From positions 17,354 to 81,353 of the forward strand of contig JBBAVI010000013.1 of assembly GCA_040397785.1 (NCBI GenBank): a stretch of DNA of 64,000 nt. The letters run 5' to 3'. Below, one piece after another: positions 1 through 9,090 of this stretch. Within the stretch, counting starts at the first letter, position 1, and each line of letters starts with the position of its first letter. The notes under the pieces were generated by a model. It saw nothing but the letters and a program-made list of their open reading frames with translations, was not told the DNA's origin and searched no databases. A program made the position numbers and the translations under genes. Origin of the DNA: M3007 sp040397785 (GTDB lineage Bacteria; Bacteroidota; Bacteroidia; Chitinophagales; Saprospiraceae).

Positions 1-12
1 GTGTAAACCCTG

Positions 13-31
13 CAACTTTCCCCCAAAGTTG
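13..31. other. Small hairpin upstream of the P-type ATPase
   Basis: Arms CAACTTT and AAAGTTG (7 bp, perfect) surround a CCCCC loop, and GTGTAA occurs on both outer sides. It lies about 100 bp before the ATPase start. It could be the end of an upstream transcript or a regulatory site; the sequence does not decide. Confidence 0.35.
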
Positions 32-131
32 TGTAACACTTGCTGGCATTAAACAAGCCCACCTTTGTAAATCTAATTTTAGTTGCACTATAAAATTGTA
101 TGCACACCTTGTTCATGCGCTCAATTGACAA

Positions 132-2819
132 ATGAAAATTAAATACCCGATCAAAAATGCGCATACCCTATCGGTAGCGGATATTTTACTTACTTTTCAA
201 TCAGATCCTACCGCAGGTATTAGCACAGCGGAAGCCCAAAAACGGACAAAAACATATGGGCTAAATATCTATCAATCTCAAAAGCCAAAGCCTATTTGGT
301 TAATGCTGCTTCAGCAGTTCATTAGCCCAATTGTCTATTTATTGGTCTTTGGTGCGGCTGTTTCGCTCTATTTTCAAGATTTTATAGAAGCAATCGCCAT
401 TGGAGTGGTCATTTTAATCAATGCACTCATCGGTTTTTTCATGGAATTACAAGCCCGCAATTCTATGAACGCTTTGAAAGAAATGGACATCATGTTGTCC
501 AAAGTGATCCGATCGGGCAAAGTGCTGGAAATTCCTTCTGAAAAATTGACGATTGGAGATGTTGTGGTGCTTGAAGCAGGTGATGTTGTGCCAGGCGATG
601 GGCGTTTGGTGGAGATAAATCAATTACAATGTGATGAATCGTCGCTCACAGGCGAGTCCTTGCCAACCGAAAAGCATATTGAAACGCTTCCTCAAGACGC
701 CGCACTGGGCGACCAACTCAATATGGTTTTTAAGGGCACCTCCGTTATTAATGGTATCGGGAAAGCCGTTATTACAGGCATTGCCCAAAACACAGAATTG
801 GGAAAGATTACATCGTTGGTCGAAACGTCAGCGGAAACCTTAACCCCTTTAGACAAAAAGCTCAATACTTTAAGCAAAAAACTGATTTGTCTCACCTTGA
901 TAATGACGGCGATTTTTGCCGTCACGGGGATTTTACAAGGAAAAGACTGGGTTTCTATTATAAAAACCTCCATTGCTTTGGCGATCGCGGCTTTTCCAGA
1001 AGGTTTGCCCATTGTTGCTACCGTGGCATTGTCTTATGGCATGTTGCGCATGGCAAAGCGCAATGTAATTGTCAAAGACTTGTCTTCGGTTGAAACCTTG
1101 GGCAGCACGACCGTAATCCTAACCGATAAAACAGGTACTTTAACGGAAAACAAGATTTATGTGGATACTTTTTGTTTCCCCGATGAAATCCTAAAAGTGC
1201 ATATAAAAAACGACACCTTAGTGTTTGATGATGGAGATATAAAAAGCAGCACAGAAAATTTTGAAAAACTGAAATTGATCGGTGCCTTATGCAACAACAC
1301 AACCCTGAAAACAGGCAAAACCAAAAAGAAACTATTAGGCGACCCCATCGAAATTGCCTTAATCCATTTAGCCGATACTTCCGGCACAACGGCCAGCGAT
1401 TTTCAATCACAACACGAACGCATCGGCGAAGTACCTTTTAATTCTGTGATTAAGATAATGGGTACCCTGCATAAAAACGCTAAAAATTCGAAGGAGCGCT
1501 ATTTTGTCGCCGCAAAAGGTTCGGTGGAGGATTTAATTGAAAAATGCAAACAAATACAATCGGGTGCAACGATTAAATCTTTAGAAAAAAGCGATCAAAA
1601 GGCAATCTTGGAAGCATCCGAAAAAATGGCGGGAGAGGGGCTGCGGGTTTTGGCATTCGCCTATAAAACAGAAACAGCACATCCTAAAGATGATTTCATA
1701 AACGATTTGGTGTATGTAGGCATGATCGGCTTTTTAGACCCGCCAAGAACAGACATCAAAAACGCCCTTTTAAGTTGCCGAAATGCTGGGATAAAAATTG
1801 TGATGATCACCGGCGATCATCCTTTAACGGCCCTTAATATTGCGCTAAAAACGGGCTTGATTGATGAAGTTGATCAAAATGTGATTACCGGAAAAGACCT
1901 GCCCGATGGCGATAAGTTTAACAGCGCATGGCAAAAAAAGATACTCTCCACCGCCGTTTTTGCGCGAACCACGCCCAAACAAAAACTAGACATTGCCGCT
2001 GTTTATCAAAAAGCACACCATATCGTTGCGATGACAGGCGACGGTGTAAACGATGCGCCCGCCTTGAAAAAAGCAGATGTAGGAATCGCGATGGGGATGC
2101 GGGGAACGCAAGTGGCAAAAGAAACGGCCAATATTGTGGTCAAAGATGATTCTTTCGCCTCCATCGTAAAGGCCGTTGCACAGGGCAGGGTGATTTTTCA
2201 GAACATTCAAAAATTCGTGATTTACCTTGTTTCCTGCAATCTGAGTGAAATCTTCATTGTGACCGCTTTGGGCTTTATTGCGCCGTCCTCTACGTTATTA
2301 CCCTTGCAAATCCTGTTTTTAAATATGGTAACAGATGTTTTCCCGGCACTGGCGCTGGGCTTAGGCAAAGGCGATAAAACGATTATGGAACAACCGCCCA
2401 AAGACCCAAAAGCCGATATCATTTCAAACAGGAAATGGATAGATATTACGCTTTATGCTGCTGTTATAACCCTTTCAGTGATCGCAGCCTTGTTTTATTG
2501 CCAACAAATTATGAAGATAAACAGCCAAAGTGAAAACAATGTTGCTTTTATAACACTAGCGCTTGCACAACTTTTTCATGTATTCAATATGTCATCCGTT
2601 GGTTCAAAATGGATAGTTAATGATGTCACTAAAAATAAATTTGTTTGGTTCGCCTTGTTGATTTGTACGGGCGTTTTGTTTCTCGTTTATGTCGTGCCGC
2701 AAATGCGTTTGGTATTAGGTTTAACGAATTTGCCTTTGAACGTTTGGCTTGTGTGCATCGTATCGAGTTTGTTGCCGCTTCTGATTATACAGATTTATAA
2801 GCGGGTTTTTGAACGGTAA
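132..2819 (+). CDS. Cation-translocating P-type ATPase (P2 type, probably calcium)
   Basis: 895-residue inner-membrane ion pump that couples ATP hydrolysis to cation transport. The order is the standard one for the family: N-terminal cation-ATPase domain, actuator domain with TGES near residue 177, a PEGLP membrane motif near 288 (typical of the P2A/P2B calcium pumps), phosphorylation motif DKTGTLT with Asp332, nucleotide-binding domain, GDGVND hinge near 636, and four C-terminal membrane segments. There is no N-terminal heavy-metal domain and no CPC motif, so it is not a copper or zinc pump. The first ATG fits the family N-terminus. It stands alone and converges on the next gene. Calcium is inferred from PEGLP; a sodium or other P2 substrate is possible. 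Confidence 0.92.
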   Translation: MKIKYPIKNAHTLSVADILLTFQSDPTAGISTAEAQKRTKTYGLNIYQSQKPKPIWLMLLQQFISPIVYLLVFGAAVSLYFQDFIEAIAIGVVILINALIGFFMELQARNSMNALKEMDIMLSKVIRSGKVLEIPSEKLTIGDVVVLEAGDVVPGDGRLVEINQLQCDESSLTGESLPTEKHIETLPQDAALGDQLNMVFKGTSVINGIGKAVITGIAQNTELGKITSLVETSAETLTPLDKKLNTLSKKLICLTLIMTAIFAVTGILQGKDWVSIIKTSIALAIAAFPEGLPIVATVALSYGMLRMAKRNVIVKDLSSVETLGSTTVILTDKTGTLTENKIYVDTFCFPDEILKVHIKNDTLVFDDGDIKSSTENFEKLKLIGALCNNTTLKTGKTKKKLLGDPIEIALIHLADTSGTTASDFQSQHERIGEVPFNSVIKIMGTLHKNAKNSKERYFVAAKGSVEDLIEKCKQIQSGATIKSLEKSDQKAILEASEKMAGEGLRVLAFAYKTETAHPKDDFINDLVYVGMIGFLDPPRTDIKNALLSCRNAGIKIVMITGDHPLTALNIALKTGLIDEVDQNVITGKDLPDGDKFNSAWQKKILSTAVFARTTPKQKLDIAAVYQKAHHIVAMTGDGVNDAPALKKADVGIAMGMRGTQVAKETANIVVKDDSFASIVKAVAQGRVIFQNIQKFVIYLVSCNLSEIFIVTALGFIAPSSTLLPLQILFLNMVTDVFPALALGLGKGDKTIMEQPPKDPKADIISNRKWIDITLYAAVITLSVIAALFYCQQIMKINSQSENNVAFITLALAQLFHVFNMSSVGSKWIVNDVTKNKFVWFALLICTGVLFLVYVVPQMRLVLGLTNLPLNVWLVCIVSSLLPLLIIQIYKRVFER

Positions 2820-2947
2820 AATGATGTCCTTGGTCATGAAATGGTGGTGCTCAAAATCAGATTTTCCCACCTTTTGAAAATAACCACACAACTTGGCGCA
2901 AACCTTTTAATGCATCAAAATCCGACTGATTTGTCAGCATACGGAAA

Positions 2948-2981
2948 TATGCGTGCTTCGCCCCAGGCCGAAGCACGCATA
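2948..2981. terminator. Strong hairpin between convergent genes
   Basis: A 13-bp perfect stem (TATGCGTGCTTCG with its complement) closes an 8-base loop between two converging genes. Only a short T run follows, so it may be a bidirectional terminator or a transcript-end stabiliser. Confidence 0.6.
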
Positions 2982-3029
2982 CCTCTTTTGACCCCATGTA
3001 AATGTGTAACAGGAGTCATCCCAAACAAC

Positions 3030-5285
3030 CTATTTCAATTCAAAACCAGCACTTTTCACATCCCGCGCATTGCCCCCCACAAAAACGGTGAATTTGCCCG
3101 GATCTGCCTTGCGTTTGCTATTTTGATTCCAGTAAGACAAATCAGCGGCTGTCAATTTGAACGTCACGGTTTTGGTTGCGCCTGCTGCCAGGTTTACCTT
3201 CTCAAAACCCTTCAGTTCCTGCACCGGACGTGCAATATCAGCGGCTACGTCGTTGAGGTACAATTGTACCACTTCATCGCCCGCTACACCACCCGTGTTG
3301 GTCACATCCACCGATACCTCCAGGGTTTCGGTCAGGCTGATTTGCGATTTGCTCAAGCGAATATCCGAATAAGCAAATTTGGTATAACTCAAGCCAAATC
3401 CAAACGGATAGGCAGGGGTGCTCGGCAAATCCAGGTAACCGCTGGTCCACATGGTACCAAAAATTTCCTGGGGCCGACCCGTTTTCAAATGGTTGTAGTA
3501 CAAAGGAATTTGGCCCGTGCTGCGCGGAAAAGTAACCGGCAGTTTGCCTCCCGGGTTTACCTTGCCCGTCAGTACGTCCGAAAGTGCATTGCCAGCCTCA
3601 AAACCAGGCTGCCAGGCCACCAGGATCGCAGGCACATTGTCGTTGGCCCATTGGAAGGTCATCGGGCGACTGTTAAAAAGTACCATCACCGTCGGTTTAT
3701 TGTTCCGGCTGGTTACGCGCAAAATCTGTTCCTGGTTATCCCGCAGGTTCAAATCACTCACACAACGGCTTTCTCCGCAATTGAGCCCCTCTTCCCCCAC
3801 ACAGGCAATCACCAAATCGGCCTCGCGTGCTGCCTGAATGGCAACACTTAGGTCTTTTTCGGTGCATGTGGCATCGAGGCAGATTTCTTGCACCGATACC
3901 GAAAAGCCCAGGGCTTCCAACTGTGGTTTGAGCGCCATCGCAGGGGTCACTACTTTGGTCGAATCGTAGTAGCGCATGCCCAGCCCCAGGGTCCAGAAAC
4001 TCATATAGTCTTTATTGGTGTGGCTATTCGCATATGGACCAATAATCAAAATGCGTTTGAAGGGGCTTTTTTCGGTTAAGGGCAAAATGCCGCCTTCATT
4101 TTTGAGCAACACCATACTTTTTGCTGCCGCCTCCCGCGAAAACTGGCGGTATTCGGGCTTTTCCAGGGTTTCGGCGCGGCGTTTTGGGTCCAGGCGCACA
4201 AAAGGATTGTCAAACAAGCCCAACTGAAATTTAAAACGCAATACCCGACGAACGGCTTCATCAATTTGAGCCTTGGTCACCCGTCCTTTTTCCAAGGCTG
4301 TTTTTAGGCCGTTTTTAAAGGTTGAGCCCGCCATATCCATATCACTTCCTGCCTGTAGGCATTTGACCGAAGCATCGGTTTCGTCGGCAGCAGCGCCGTG
4401 TACGATGGTTTCGCCGAAAGAATTCCAGTCGCTTACGACCATACCACTCCAGCCCCATTCGCCGCGTAAAATGTCGGAAACCAGGTATTTATTCATGCTG
4501 GCTGGTACGCCATTTAAGGTATTGAATGCGTTCATAAACGTGGCGCTGCCCGCTTTAGCCGCTGCTTCAAAAGGCGGTAATACCATTTCGCGCAAGCGTT
4601 GATCGCTCATATCCACGGTGTTATAATCGCGGCCACCTTCTGTAAAGCCATATCCGGCATAGTGTTTCACACAAGCAGCCACGGCAGTTGGGCTGCTTAA
4701 ATCGGATCCTTGAAAGCCTTTTACCCGGGCTGCGGCCACTTTACTGCCCAAATAAGGGTCTTCGCCAGCGCCTTCCATCACGCGGCCCCAACGCGGGTCG
4801 CGCGAAACATCCACCATCGGCGCAAAAGCCCAGTCTTGACCGTCGGCCGCTGCTTCTGTTGCTGCAATCCGTTCAATTTGCTCAATCATACCCAGGTCCC
4901 AACTGGCAGCCTGCGCCAATGGAATCGGGAAAATCGTTTTGTAGCCATGAATAACGTCGAACCCAAACACCAGCGGAATGCCCAAGCGGGTTTCCTTCAC
5001 GGCCGCCCGTTGCATGGTGATTTTATTTTCAAAACTGGTGTTGCTGAGCACACTACCCACCTGTCCACTGCGGATTTGGCTCATTAAATCGTCTTTCGCA
5101 ACGGCAGTACCCGTGCTAATATCGCCTGCCCGCTGCTGTAATTGCCCGATTTTTTCGTCAAGGGTCATTTTGGCAAGCAGTTCGTTTACCTTTCGGTCAA
5201 TATCTTTCACCGAAGTTTGTTGTGCGGCCGCCTGCACACACGCGAGGCAGGTCAGGGCGAACAAAAGAAATCCTGTTTTTTTCAT
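3030..5285 (-). CDS. bglX: Periplasmic beta-glucosidase, glycoside hydrolase family 3
   Basis: Exported beta-glucosidase of 751 residues, close to the length of E. coli BglX, that releases terminal beta-linked glucose from oligosaccharides. An N-terminal signal peptide (MKKTGFLLFALTCLACVQAAA) is followed by the GH3 N-terminal barrel with nucleophile Asp286 in a VSDWNS context, the GH3 C-terminal domain (VGEEGLNCGES), and a fibronectin-III-like tail. The reading frame is open 71 codons further upstream, but that stretch has no signal peptide; the start at 5285 has one and is preceded by a -7 promoter box at 5307-5314. It stands alone. Carbohydrate scavenging is the likely role; the exact glycan preference cannot be read from the sequence. 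Confidence 0.93.
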   Translation of the reverse strand: MKKTGFLLFALTCLACVQAAAQQTSVKDIDRKVNELLAKMTLDEKIGQLQQRAGDISTGTAVAKDDLMSQIRSGQVGSVLSNTSFENKITMQRAAVKETRLGIPLVFGFDVIHGYKTIFPIPLAQAASWDLGMIEQIERIAATEAAADGQDWAFAPMVDVSRDPRWGRVMEGAGEDPYLGSKVAAARVKGFQGSDLSSPTAVAACVKHYAGYGFTEGGRDYNTVDMSDQRLREMVLPPFEAAAKAGSATFMNAFNTLNGVPASMNKYLVSDILRGEWGWSGMVVSDWNSFGETIVHGAAADETDASVKCLQAGSDMDMAGSTFKNGLKTALEKGRVTKAQIDEAVRRVLRFKFQLGLFDNPFVRLDPKRRAETLEKPEYRQFSREAAAKSMVLLKNEGGILPLTEKSPFKRILIIGPYANSHTNKDYMSFWTLGLGMRYYDSTKVVTPAMALKPQLEALGFSVSVQEICLDATCTEKDLSVAIQAAREADLVIACVGEEGLNCGESRCVSDLNLRDNQEQILRVTSRNNKPTVMVLFNSRPMTFQWANDNVPAILVAWQPGFEAGNALSDVLTGKVNPGGKLPVTFPRSTGQIPLYYNHLKTGRPQEIFGTMWTSGYLDLPSTPAYPFGFGLSYTKFAYSDIRLSKSQISLTETLEVSVDVTNTGGVAGDEVVQLYLNDVAADIARPVQELKGFEKVNLAAGATKTVTFKLTAADLSYWNQNSKRKADPGKFTVFVGGNARDVKSAGFELK

Positions 5286-5306
5286 AATTCCATTCATTAT
5301 TTTAAG

Positions 5307-5314
5307 CAAATGTA
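5307..5314 (-). promoter_or_regulatory. Bacteroidota -7 promoter box for bglX
   Basis: On the minus strand this reads TACATTTG, matching TAnnTTTG, 21 bp before the chosen bglX ATG. No clear -33 TTG is seen at the usual distance. It supports the short start over the longer open frame. Confidence 0.45.
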
Positions 5315-5518
5315 AACTACTAATGATGATCTGAAAGCAGATTATCGGTAGGAATATTGGCTTATTGTAAAAAATACAATAAATCCTGCGTTCAATCTGG
5401 TTTTCTACCCACAAATCGGTTGTTTGTGTCGATTGCGCAATCAAGTTTTTTAGGCTTTTTGTCCCAAATCCCGTACTTTTACCTAAGATAAGGAGCAACT
5501 ATCCGCTTCTTCACGGAT

Positions 5519-5848
5519 ATGGACAACGCAGTATTGCAACAAACCTCCCAACTAATCAAAGGCGATTTTGAATTGAGCAGCGCGCCCGAATCGGAAGCCG
5601 CCTTGTTGGATATGTTGGCCGATCGCATCGATCAGATGTTGGCCACCCAACCCGAATACCTCATGAGCATGCTGTACCGCATGGATGTGCTGGAGCATAA
5701 AATTAACCGGGTGATGCATCCCGCTGCGCCCGAACCCGCACCAATGGGCCTGGCACGGCTGGTCCTGGAGCGGCAGTTGCAACGGGTAGAAACCAAGCGT
5801 ACCATCAAACCTGCGCCCCTGGATGATTGGGAGGAATGGACGCTTTGA
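5519..5848 (+). CDS. Small conserved-looking protein of unknown function
   Basis: 109 residues, acidic N-terminal half and basic C-terminal half, with no signal peptide or membrane segment. The central part (LLDMLADRIDQMLATQPEYL) looks helical. It ends in Trp-rich DDWEEWTL. Codon use matches its neighbours and the frame is clean between bglX, transcribed divergently, and the acyl-CoA dehydrogenase downstream. I do not recognise a family. The length, composition and clean ATG support a real gene. Confidence 0.65.
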   Translation: MDNAVLQQTSQLIKGDFELSSAPESEAALLDMLADRIDQMLATQPEYLMSMLYRMDVLEHKINRVMHPAAPEPAPMGLARLVLERQLQRVETKRTIKPAPLDDWEEWTL

Positions 5849-5966
5849 CGACATTTCTCCAAACGTCATTTGTCCAAATAGGTATTTTACGCCTGTGTGG
5901 CAAATTAAATTCGGTCAAAATAAGCAAATTGGATTTATGCAAAACCGAGTTGGCAAAAACTTTGTT

Positions 5967-5974
5967 TACTTTTG
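5967..5974 (+). promoter_or_regulatory. Bacteroidota -7 promoter box for glutaryl-CoA dehydrogenase
   Basis: TACTTTTG matches TAnnTTTG 36 bp before the ATG at 6010. A TTG lies at 5950-5952, closer than the usual spacing, so only the -7 part is convincing. Confidence 0.45.
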
Positions 5975-6009
5975 CACTAAAATTATCCTAACCAATATTT
6001 CGGCAAAAT

Positions 6010-7230
6010 ATGCATTTGAACGGCATTGATTCGTTAATTAAACCCCGTACTGCACGGGAGGACCGCTACCAGCACCACGACTATTACCTGGTAGACGGGC
6101 TGCTTTCTCCTGAACACCTGCTCGCCCGCGATGCGGTGCGCGATTGGGTAAAAGCGGAAGTGAGCCCCATCATTGAGGCTTATGCCGACAAAGCAGAATG
6201 CCCCACGCATTTGTTCAAAGGTTTGGCCGAAATCGGCGCTTTTGGACCGTCTTTACCAGCAGAATACGGCTGCGGCGGCATGGATGAAATCGCTTATGGC
6301 GTGATCATGCAAGAACTGGAACGCGGCGACTCGGGCATTCGCTCGATGGCTTCGGTGCAAGGTTCGCTGGTGATGTACCCCATTTACAAATTCGGCTCGG
6401 AAGAACAAAAACGCAAATACCTGCCCAAACTGGCAAAAGGAGAACTGATTGGCTGCTTCGGCTTGACCGAACCTGACCACGGCTCTAACCCCAGCGGCAT
6501 GGTAACCAATGTAAAAGACGATGGCGACCACTACATCCTGAATGGCGCTAAAATGTGGATTACCAACAGCCCGCTGGCCGATATCGCGGTGGTTTGGGCC
6601 AAACGCGAAGACGGTAAAGTAATCGGTATAATTGTTGAAAAAGGCATGCCCGGCTTCTCGGCACCCGAAATTCACGGCAAATGGTCGCTCCGCGCCAGCA
6701 TCACCGGCGAATTGGTGTTTGAAGATGTACGCGTTCCTAAATCCAATGTGCTGCCTGGCGTTGTGGGCATGCGCGGACCGCTTACCTGCCTCACCAAAGC
6801 ACGGTATGGTATTGCCTGGGGCGCCATTGGTGCTGCCCTGGATTGTTATGACGCAGCCTTGCGTTATTCCAAAGAGCGTATTCAATTCGGCAAACCCATC
6901 GGTGCATTCCAATTGACACAAAAGAAATTGGCCGAAATGATTACCGAAATCACCAAGGCACAATTGCTCGCCTGGCGCTTGGGTACCTTGGCCAATGAAG
7001 GCAAAATGACCTCGGCACAGGTATCGATGGCCAAACGCAACAACGTACACATGGCCTTGGAGATCGCACGCGAATCCCGCCAGATACACGGTGGCATGGG
7101 CATAACCAACGAATACCCTTGTATGCGCCACATGATGAACCTGGAAACAGTGTTGACCTATGAAGGCACCCACGATATACACTTGCTCATTACCGGCCAT
7201 GATATTACCGGACTGGAAGCATTTGGATAA
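6010..7230 (+). CDS. gcdH: Glutaryl-CoA dehydrogenase-like acyl-CoA dehydrogenase
   Basis: 406-residue cytoplasmic FAD enzyme that oxidatively decarboxylates glutaryl-CoA to crotonyl-CoA in lysine and tryptophan breakdown. The acyl-CoA dehydrogenase N-terminal, middle and C-terminal domains follow in order. Blocks characteristic of the GCDH branch are visible: GCFGLTEPDHGSNP, WITNSPLADIAVVWAK, ARYGIAWGA, and the TYEGTHDIH block with catalytic base Glu385. The length matches human and bacterial GCDH. The gene stands alone with a strong terminator. A related short-chain acyl-CoA dehydrogenase is the alternative, but the whole-length match to GCDH makes that unlikely. Confidence 0.9.
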   Translation: MHLNGIDSLIKPRTAREDRYQHHDYYLVDGLLSPEHLLARDAVRDWVKAEVSPIIEAYADKAECPTHLFKGLAEIGAFGPSLPAEYGCGGMDEIAYGVIMQELERGDSGIRSMASVQGSLVMYPIYKFGSEEQKRKYLPKLAKGELIGCFGLTEPDHGSNPSGMVTNVKDDGDHYILNGAKMWITNSPLADIAVVWAKREDGKVIGIIVEKGMPGFSAPEIHGKWSLRASITGELVFEDVRVPKSNVLPGVVGMRGPLTCLTKARYGIAWGAIGAALDCYDAALRYSKERIQFGKPIGAFQLTQKKLAEMITEITKAQLLAWRLGTLANEGKMTSAQVSMAKRNNVHMALEIARESRQIHGGMGITNEYPCMRHMMNLETVLTYEGTHDIHLLITGHDITGLEAFG

Positions 7231-7258
7231 GAAAACACAACGAGTCTAATGTGAATTT

Positions 7259-7297
7259 AAACGGCTTGCAAGCAGAAGGGGCGCTTGCAAGCCGTTT
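7259..7297 (+). terminator. Intrinsic terminator after gcdH
   Basis: A perfect 15-bp stem (AAACGGCTTGCAAGC and its complement) with a 9-base loop ends in a T run, 29 bp after the gcdH stop. Confidence 0.8.
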
Positions 7298-7519
7298 ATC
7301 GGTACAAGACTAAAACAAATGTCATTACGGCGCTGTTTCGTGTTAAAATCTGCGGTTTTATCTAAAACGGGACATGATTTGCGCATTATTGACGTTTAAG
7401 TATAAATTTTTGCACTGAGAAAACTTTTAAGGGCTATTCAAGCAAGATACATGCGCTTTTCGAGGCATAGATTTTGCGTGGTGGCCTTTCACAATCCTGA
7501 TCAAAACAATTACCGTACT

Positions 7520-8692
7520 ATGTCTGCTGAATATATGTTTGAGTGGGTCCTAATCATCCTGTGCGTACCCGTATTTGGGTTCGGACAAACGAAAGAAGCG
7601 CCCATTTTGTTCAATAACCCTTCGTTTGAAGGATTTCCCAAAGCGGGTCAAACACCGGCAGGCTGGTATGATTGTGGCCCTCCCGGCGAAAGTGCCCCGG
7701 ATATTCAACCCGGCAGCTTTGATGTAACTCGTCCGGCGAGCAACGGCAATTCGTACCTCGGTTTGGTGGTGCGGGAAACCGATACCTGGGAGTCGGTCGC
7801 ACAGCGCATCAGTCGGCCATTGGAAATCAACCAATGCTATGAGTTTAGCATGGATTTGTGCCGATCAGAAATTTATGTAAGTCCGCTGGCTAAAAGTGCA
7901 ACCCCTGGTCCTAGAAACTTTGTTGCCCCTTGTAAAATTCGCATCTGGGGCGGCATGGGCTATTGCGACAAAGCGGAGTTGTTATACGAAAGTTCCCTCA
8001 TTACCCATACCCGCTGGATATCCTATAATGCACGTGTTAGTCCTAAAAAGGGCAGTTATACGTTCATCTTGATTGAGGCTTATTATAAAACGCCGATTTT
8101 GTTTCCTGAAAACGGCAATATCCTGCTGGACAACTTGTCTCCAATTAAAAAAGTGGTTTGCGGACCAGATAAAATGCCTGATCCTAAACCAAAGTTGGCG
8201 GTAAAAGGGCCAGCCACCGCCAAGCCAACTACTGCCAAGCCTACCACCGCAACTCCAAAGCCGGAAACCGGTGCCAAAAAACCTGTTGCTCAATCTACCA
8301 CAAACGAAAAGATTGAACGCAGCAACATGAAAAAAGGCAAGGTGTTCCGACTTGAAAAAGTATATTTTGATGCCAATAAATACGAGGTAAAACCCGAAAG
8401 CGAAACCGAATTGACCGCCTTGTTCAAATTCCTGAACGATAACCCGGATGTCATGGTGGAAGTGGGTGGCCATACCAACAACAAAATGTGGCCCAATGAG
8501 GAGTTTGCCAACGAACTTTCTACCAACCGCGCCAAAGCGGTAGCTGACTGGCTCATTGAAAAAGGCATCGCCACCGAACGGGTACAATACAAAGGCTACG
8601 GCTGGAAATACCCGATCGAACCGAACTCAACAGAAGCAGGGAAAAAGAAAAACCAGCGGGTGGAAGTGAAGATTTTGACGATCAACGGGTAA
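7520..8692 (+). CDS. OmpA-family outer-membrane protein with an N-terminal carbohydrate-binding-like domain
   Basis: 390 residues from the ATG at 7520; the frame is open to 7451 but only the later starts give a signal peptide (VLIILCVPVFGFGQ). After the signal comes a domain of about 190 residues (NPSFEGFP... LDNLSP) that resembles the beta-sandwich found in Bacteroidota surface proteins. A low-complexity Thr/Ala/Pro/Lys linker follows (repeats of TAKPT), then a C-terminal OmpA peptidoglycan-binding domain (VYFDANKYEVKPES, NDNPDVMVEVGGHTN, LSTNRAKAVADWLI). The likely role is tethering the outer membrane to the wall while presenting the N-terminal domain. The ligand is unknown. ATG 7535 is an alternative start. 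Confidence 0.85.
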   Translation: MSAEYMFEWVLIILCVPVFGFGQTKEAPILFNNPSFEGFPKAGQTPAGWYDCGPPGESAPDIQPGSFDVTRPASNGNSYLGLVVRETDTWESVAQRISRPLEINQCYEFSMDLCRSEIYVSPLAKSATPGPRNFVAPCKIRIWGGMGYCDKAELLYESSLITHTRWISYNARVSPKKGSYTFILIEAYYKTPILFPENGNILLDNLSPIKKVVCGPDKMPDPKPKLAVKGPATAKPTTAKPTTATPKPETGAKKPVAQSTTNEKIERSNMKKGKVFRLEKVYFDANKYEVKPESETELTALFKFLNDNPDVMVEVGGHTNNKMWPNEEFANELSTNRAKAVADWLIEKGIATERVQYKGYGWKYPIEPNSTEAGKKKNQRVEVKILTING

Positions 8693-8722
8693 GGAAGGTG
8701 GATTTCTCCGAAAAAGGGGAAT

Positions 8723-8751
8723 ACCACGGATTGCTCGGATTTGCACAGATT
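8723..8751. repeat. Dispersed 29-bp repeat, copy 1
   Basis: Differs at 3 of 29 positions from 20759-20787. Both begin ACCACGGATT and end TTTGCACAGATT, and both sit just 3' of a plus-strand stop codon. Confidence 0.7.
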
Positions 8752-8776
8752 GTTATGAACGCGGTGCATTGGGAAG

Positions 8777-8814
8777 AAAAGCGACAAAGACATTAGATGT
8801 TTTTGTCGCTTTTT
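8777..8814 (+). terminator. Intrinsic terminator after the OmpA-family gene
   Basis: AAAAGCGACAAA pairs with TTTGTCGCTTTT (12 bp) around a 13-base loop and is followed by T residues. Confidence 0.8.
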
Positions 8815-8859
8815 CATTTCCAAGGCGTTAAAACAGGTCCGCAGGACCGAAACCGCTCG

Positions 8860-8959
8860 NNNNNNNNNNNNNNNNNNNNNNNNNNNNNNNNNNNNNNNNN
8901 NNNNNNNNNNNNNNNNNNNNNNNNNNNNNNNNNNNNNNNNNNNNNNNNNNNNNNNNNNN
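8860..8959. other. Scaffold gap of 100 Ns
   Basis: Exactly 100 undetermined bases, a usual placeholder for a gap of unknown size. The base run before it ends in GCTCG, the same phase as the 15-bp repeat that starts directly after it, so the gap lies inside a tandem repeat the assembler could not span. Genes may be missing here. Confidence 0.97.
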
Positions 8960-9029
8960 CGCCAGGTTCGCTCGCGCCAGGTTCGCTCGCGCCAGGTTCG
9001 CTCGCGCCAGGTTCGCTCGCGCCAGGTTC
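8960..9029. repeat. 15-bp tandem repeat at the gap edge
   Basis: Four perfect copies of CGCCAGGTTCGCTCG plus ten bases of a fifth, which runs into the palindromes at 9020-9087. The unit is the left arm and apex start of the palindrome family seen elsewhere in the window (GCTCGCGC followed by cAGGTTC or TGGGTTC). Confidence 0.95.
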
Positions 9030-9087
9030 TACCTGGTGCGGCCCATCGGTCGGGTTCACACCCGACGTACGGTCGGGTCGCGACCCG
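9020..9087. repeat. Three adjacent palindromes of the GGTT-apex family
   Basis: 9020-9040 pairs CGCCAGGT with ACCTGGTGCG over TCT; 9049-9066 pairs GTCGGGT with ACCCGAC over TCAC; 9074-9087 is the perfect palindrome CGGGTCGCGACCCG. They share the GGT/ACC apex but have different arms. They occupy the space between the gap and the 3' end of the copper ATPase gene. Confidence 0.8.
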
Positions 9088-9090
9088 CCC

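Noticed and set aside
2841..3851. Long plus-strand open frame across the end of bglX
   Set aside because: It is the complement of a clear GH3 gene and has no signal of its own.
6253..7200. 315-codon minus-strand open frame inside gcdH
   Set aside because: Shadow of the acyl-CoA dehydrogenase; composition is that of an antisense frame.
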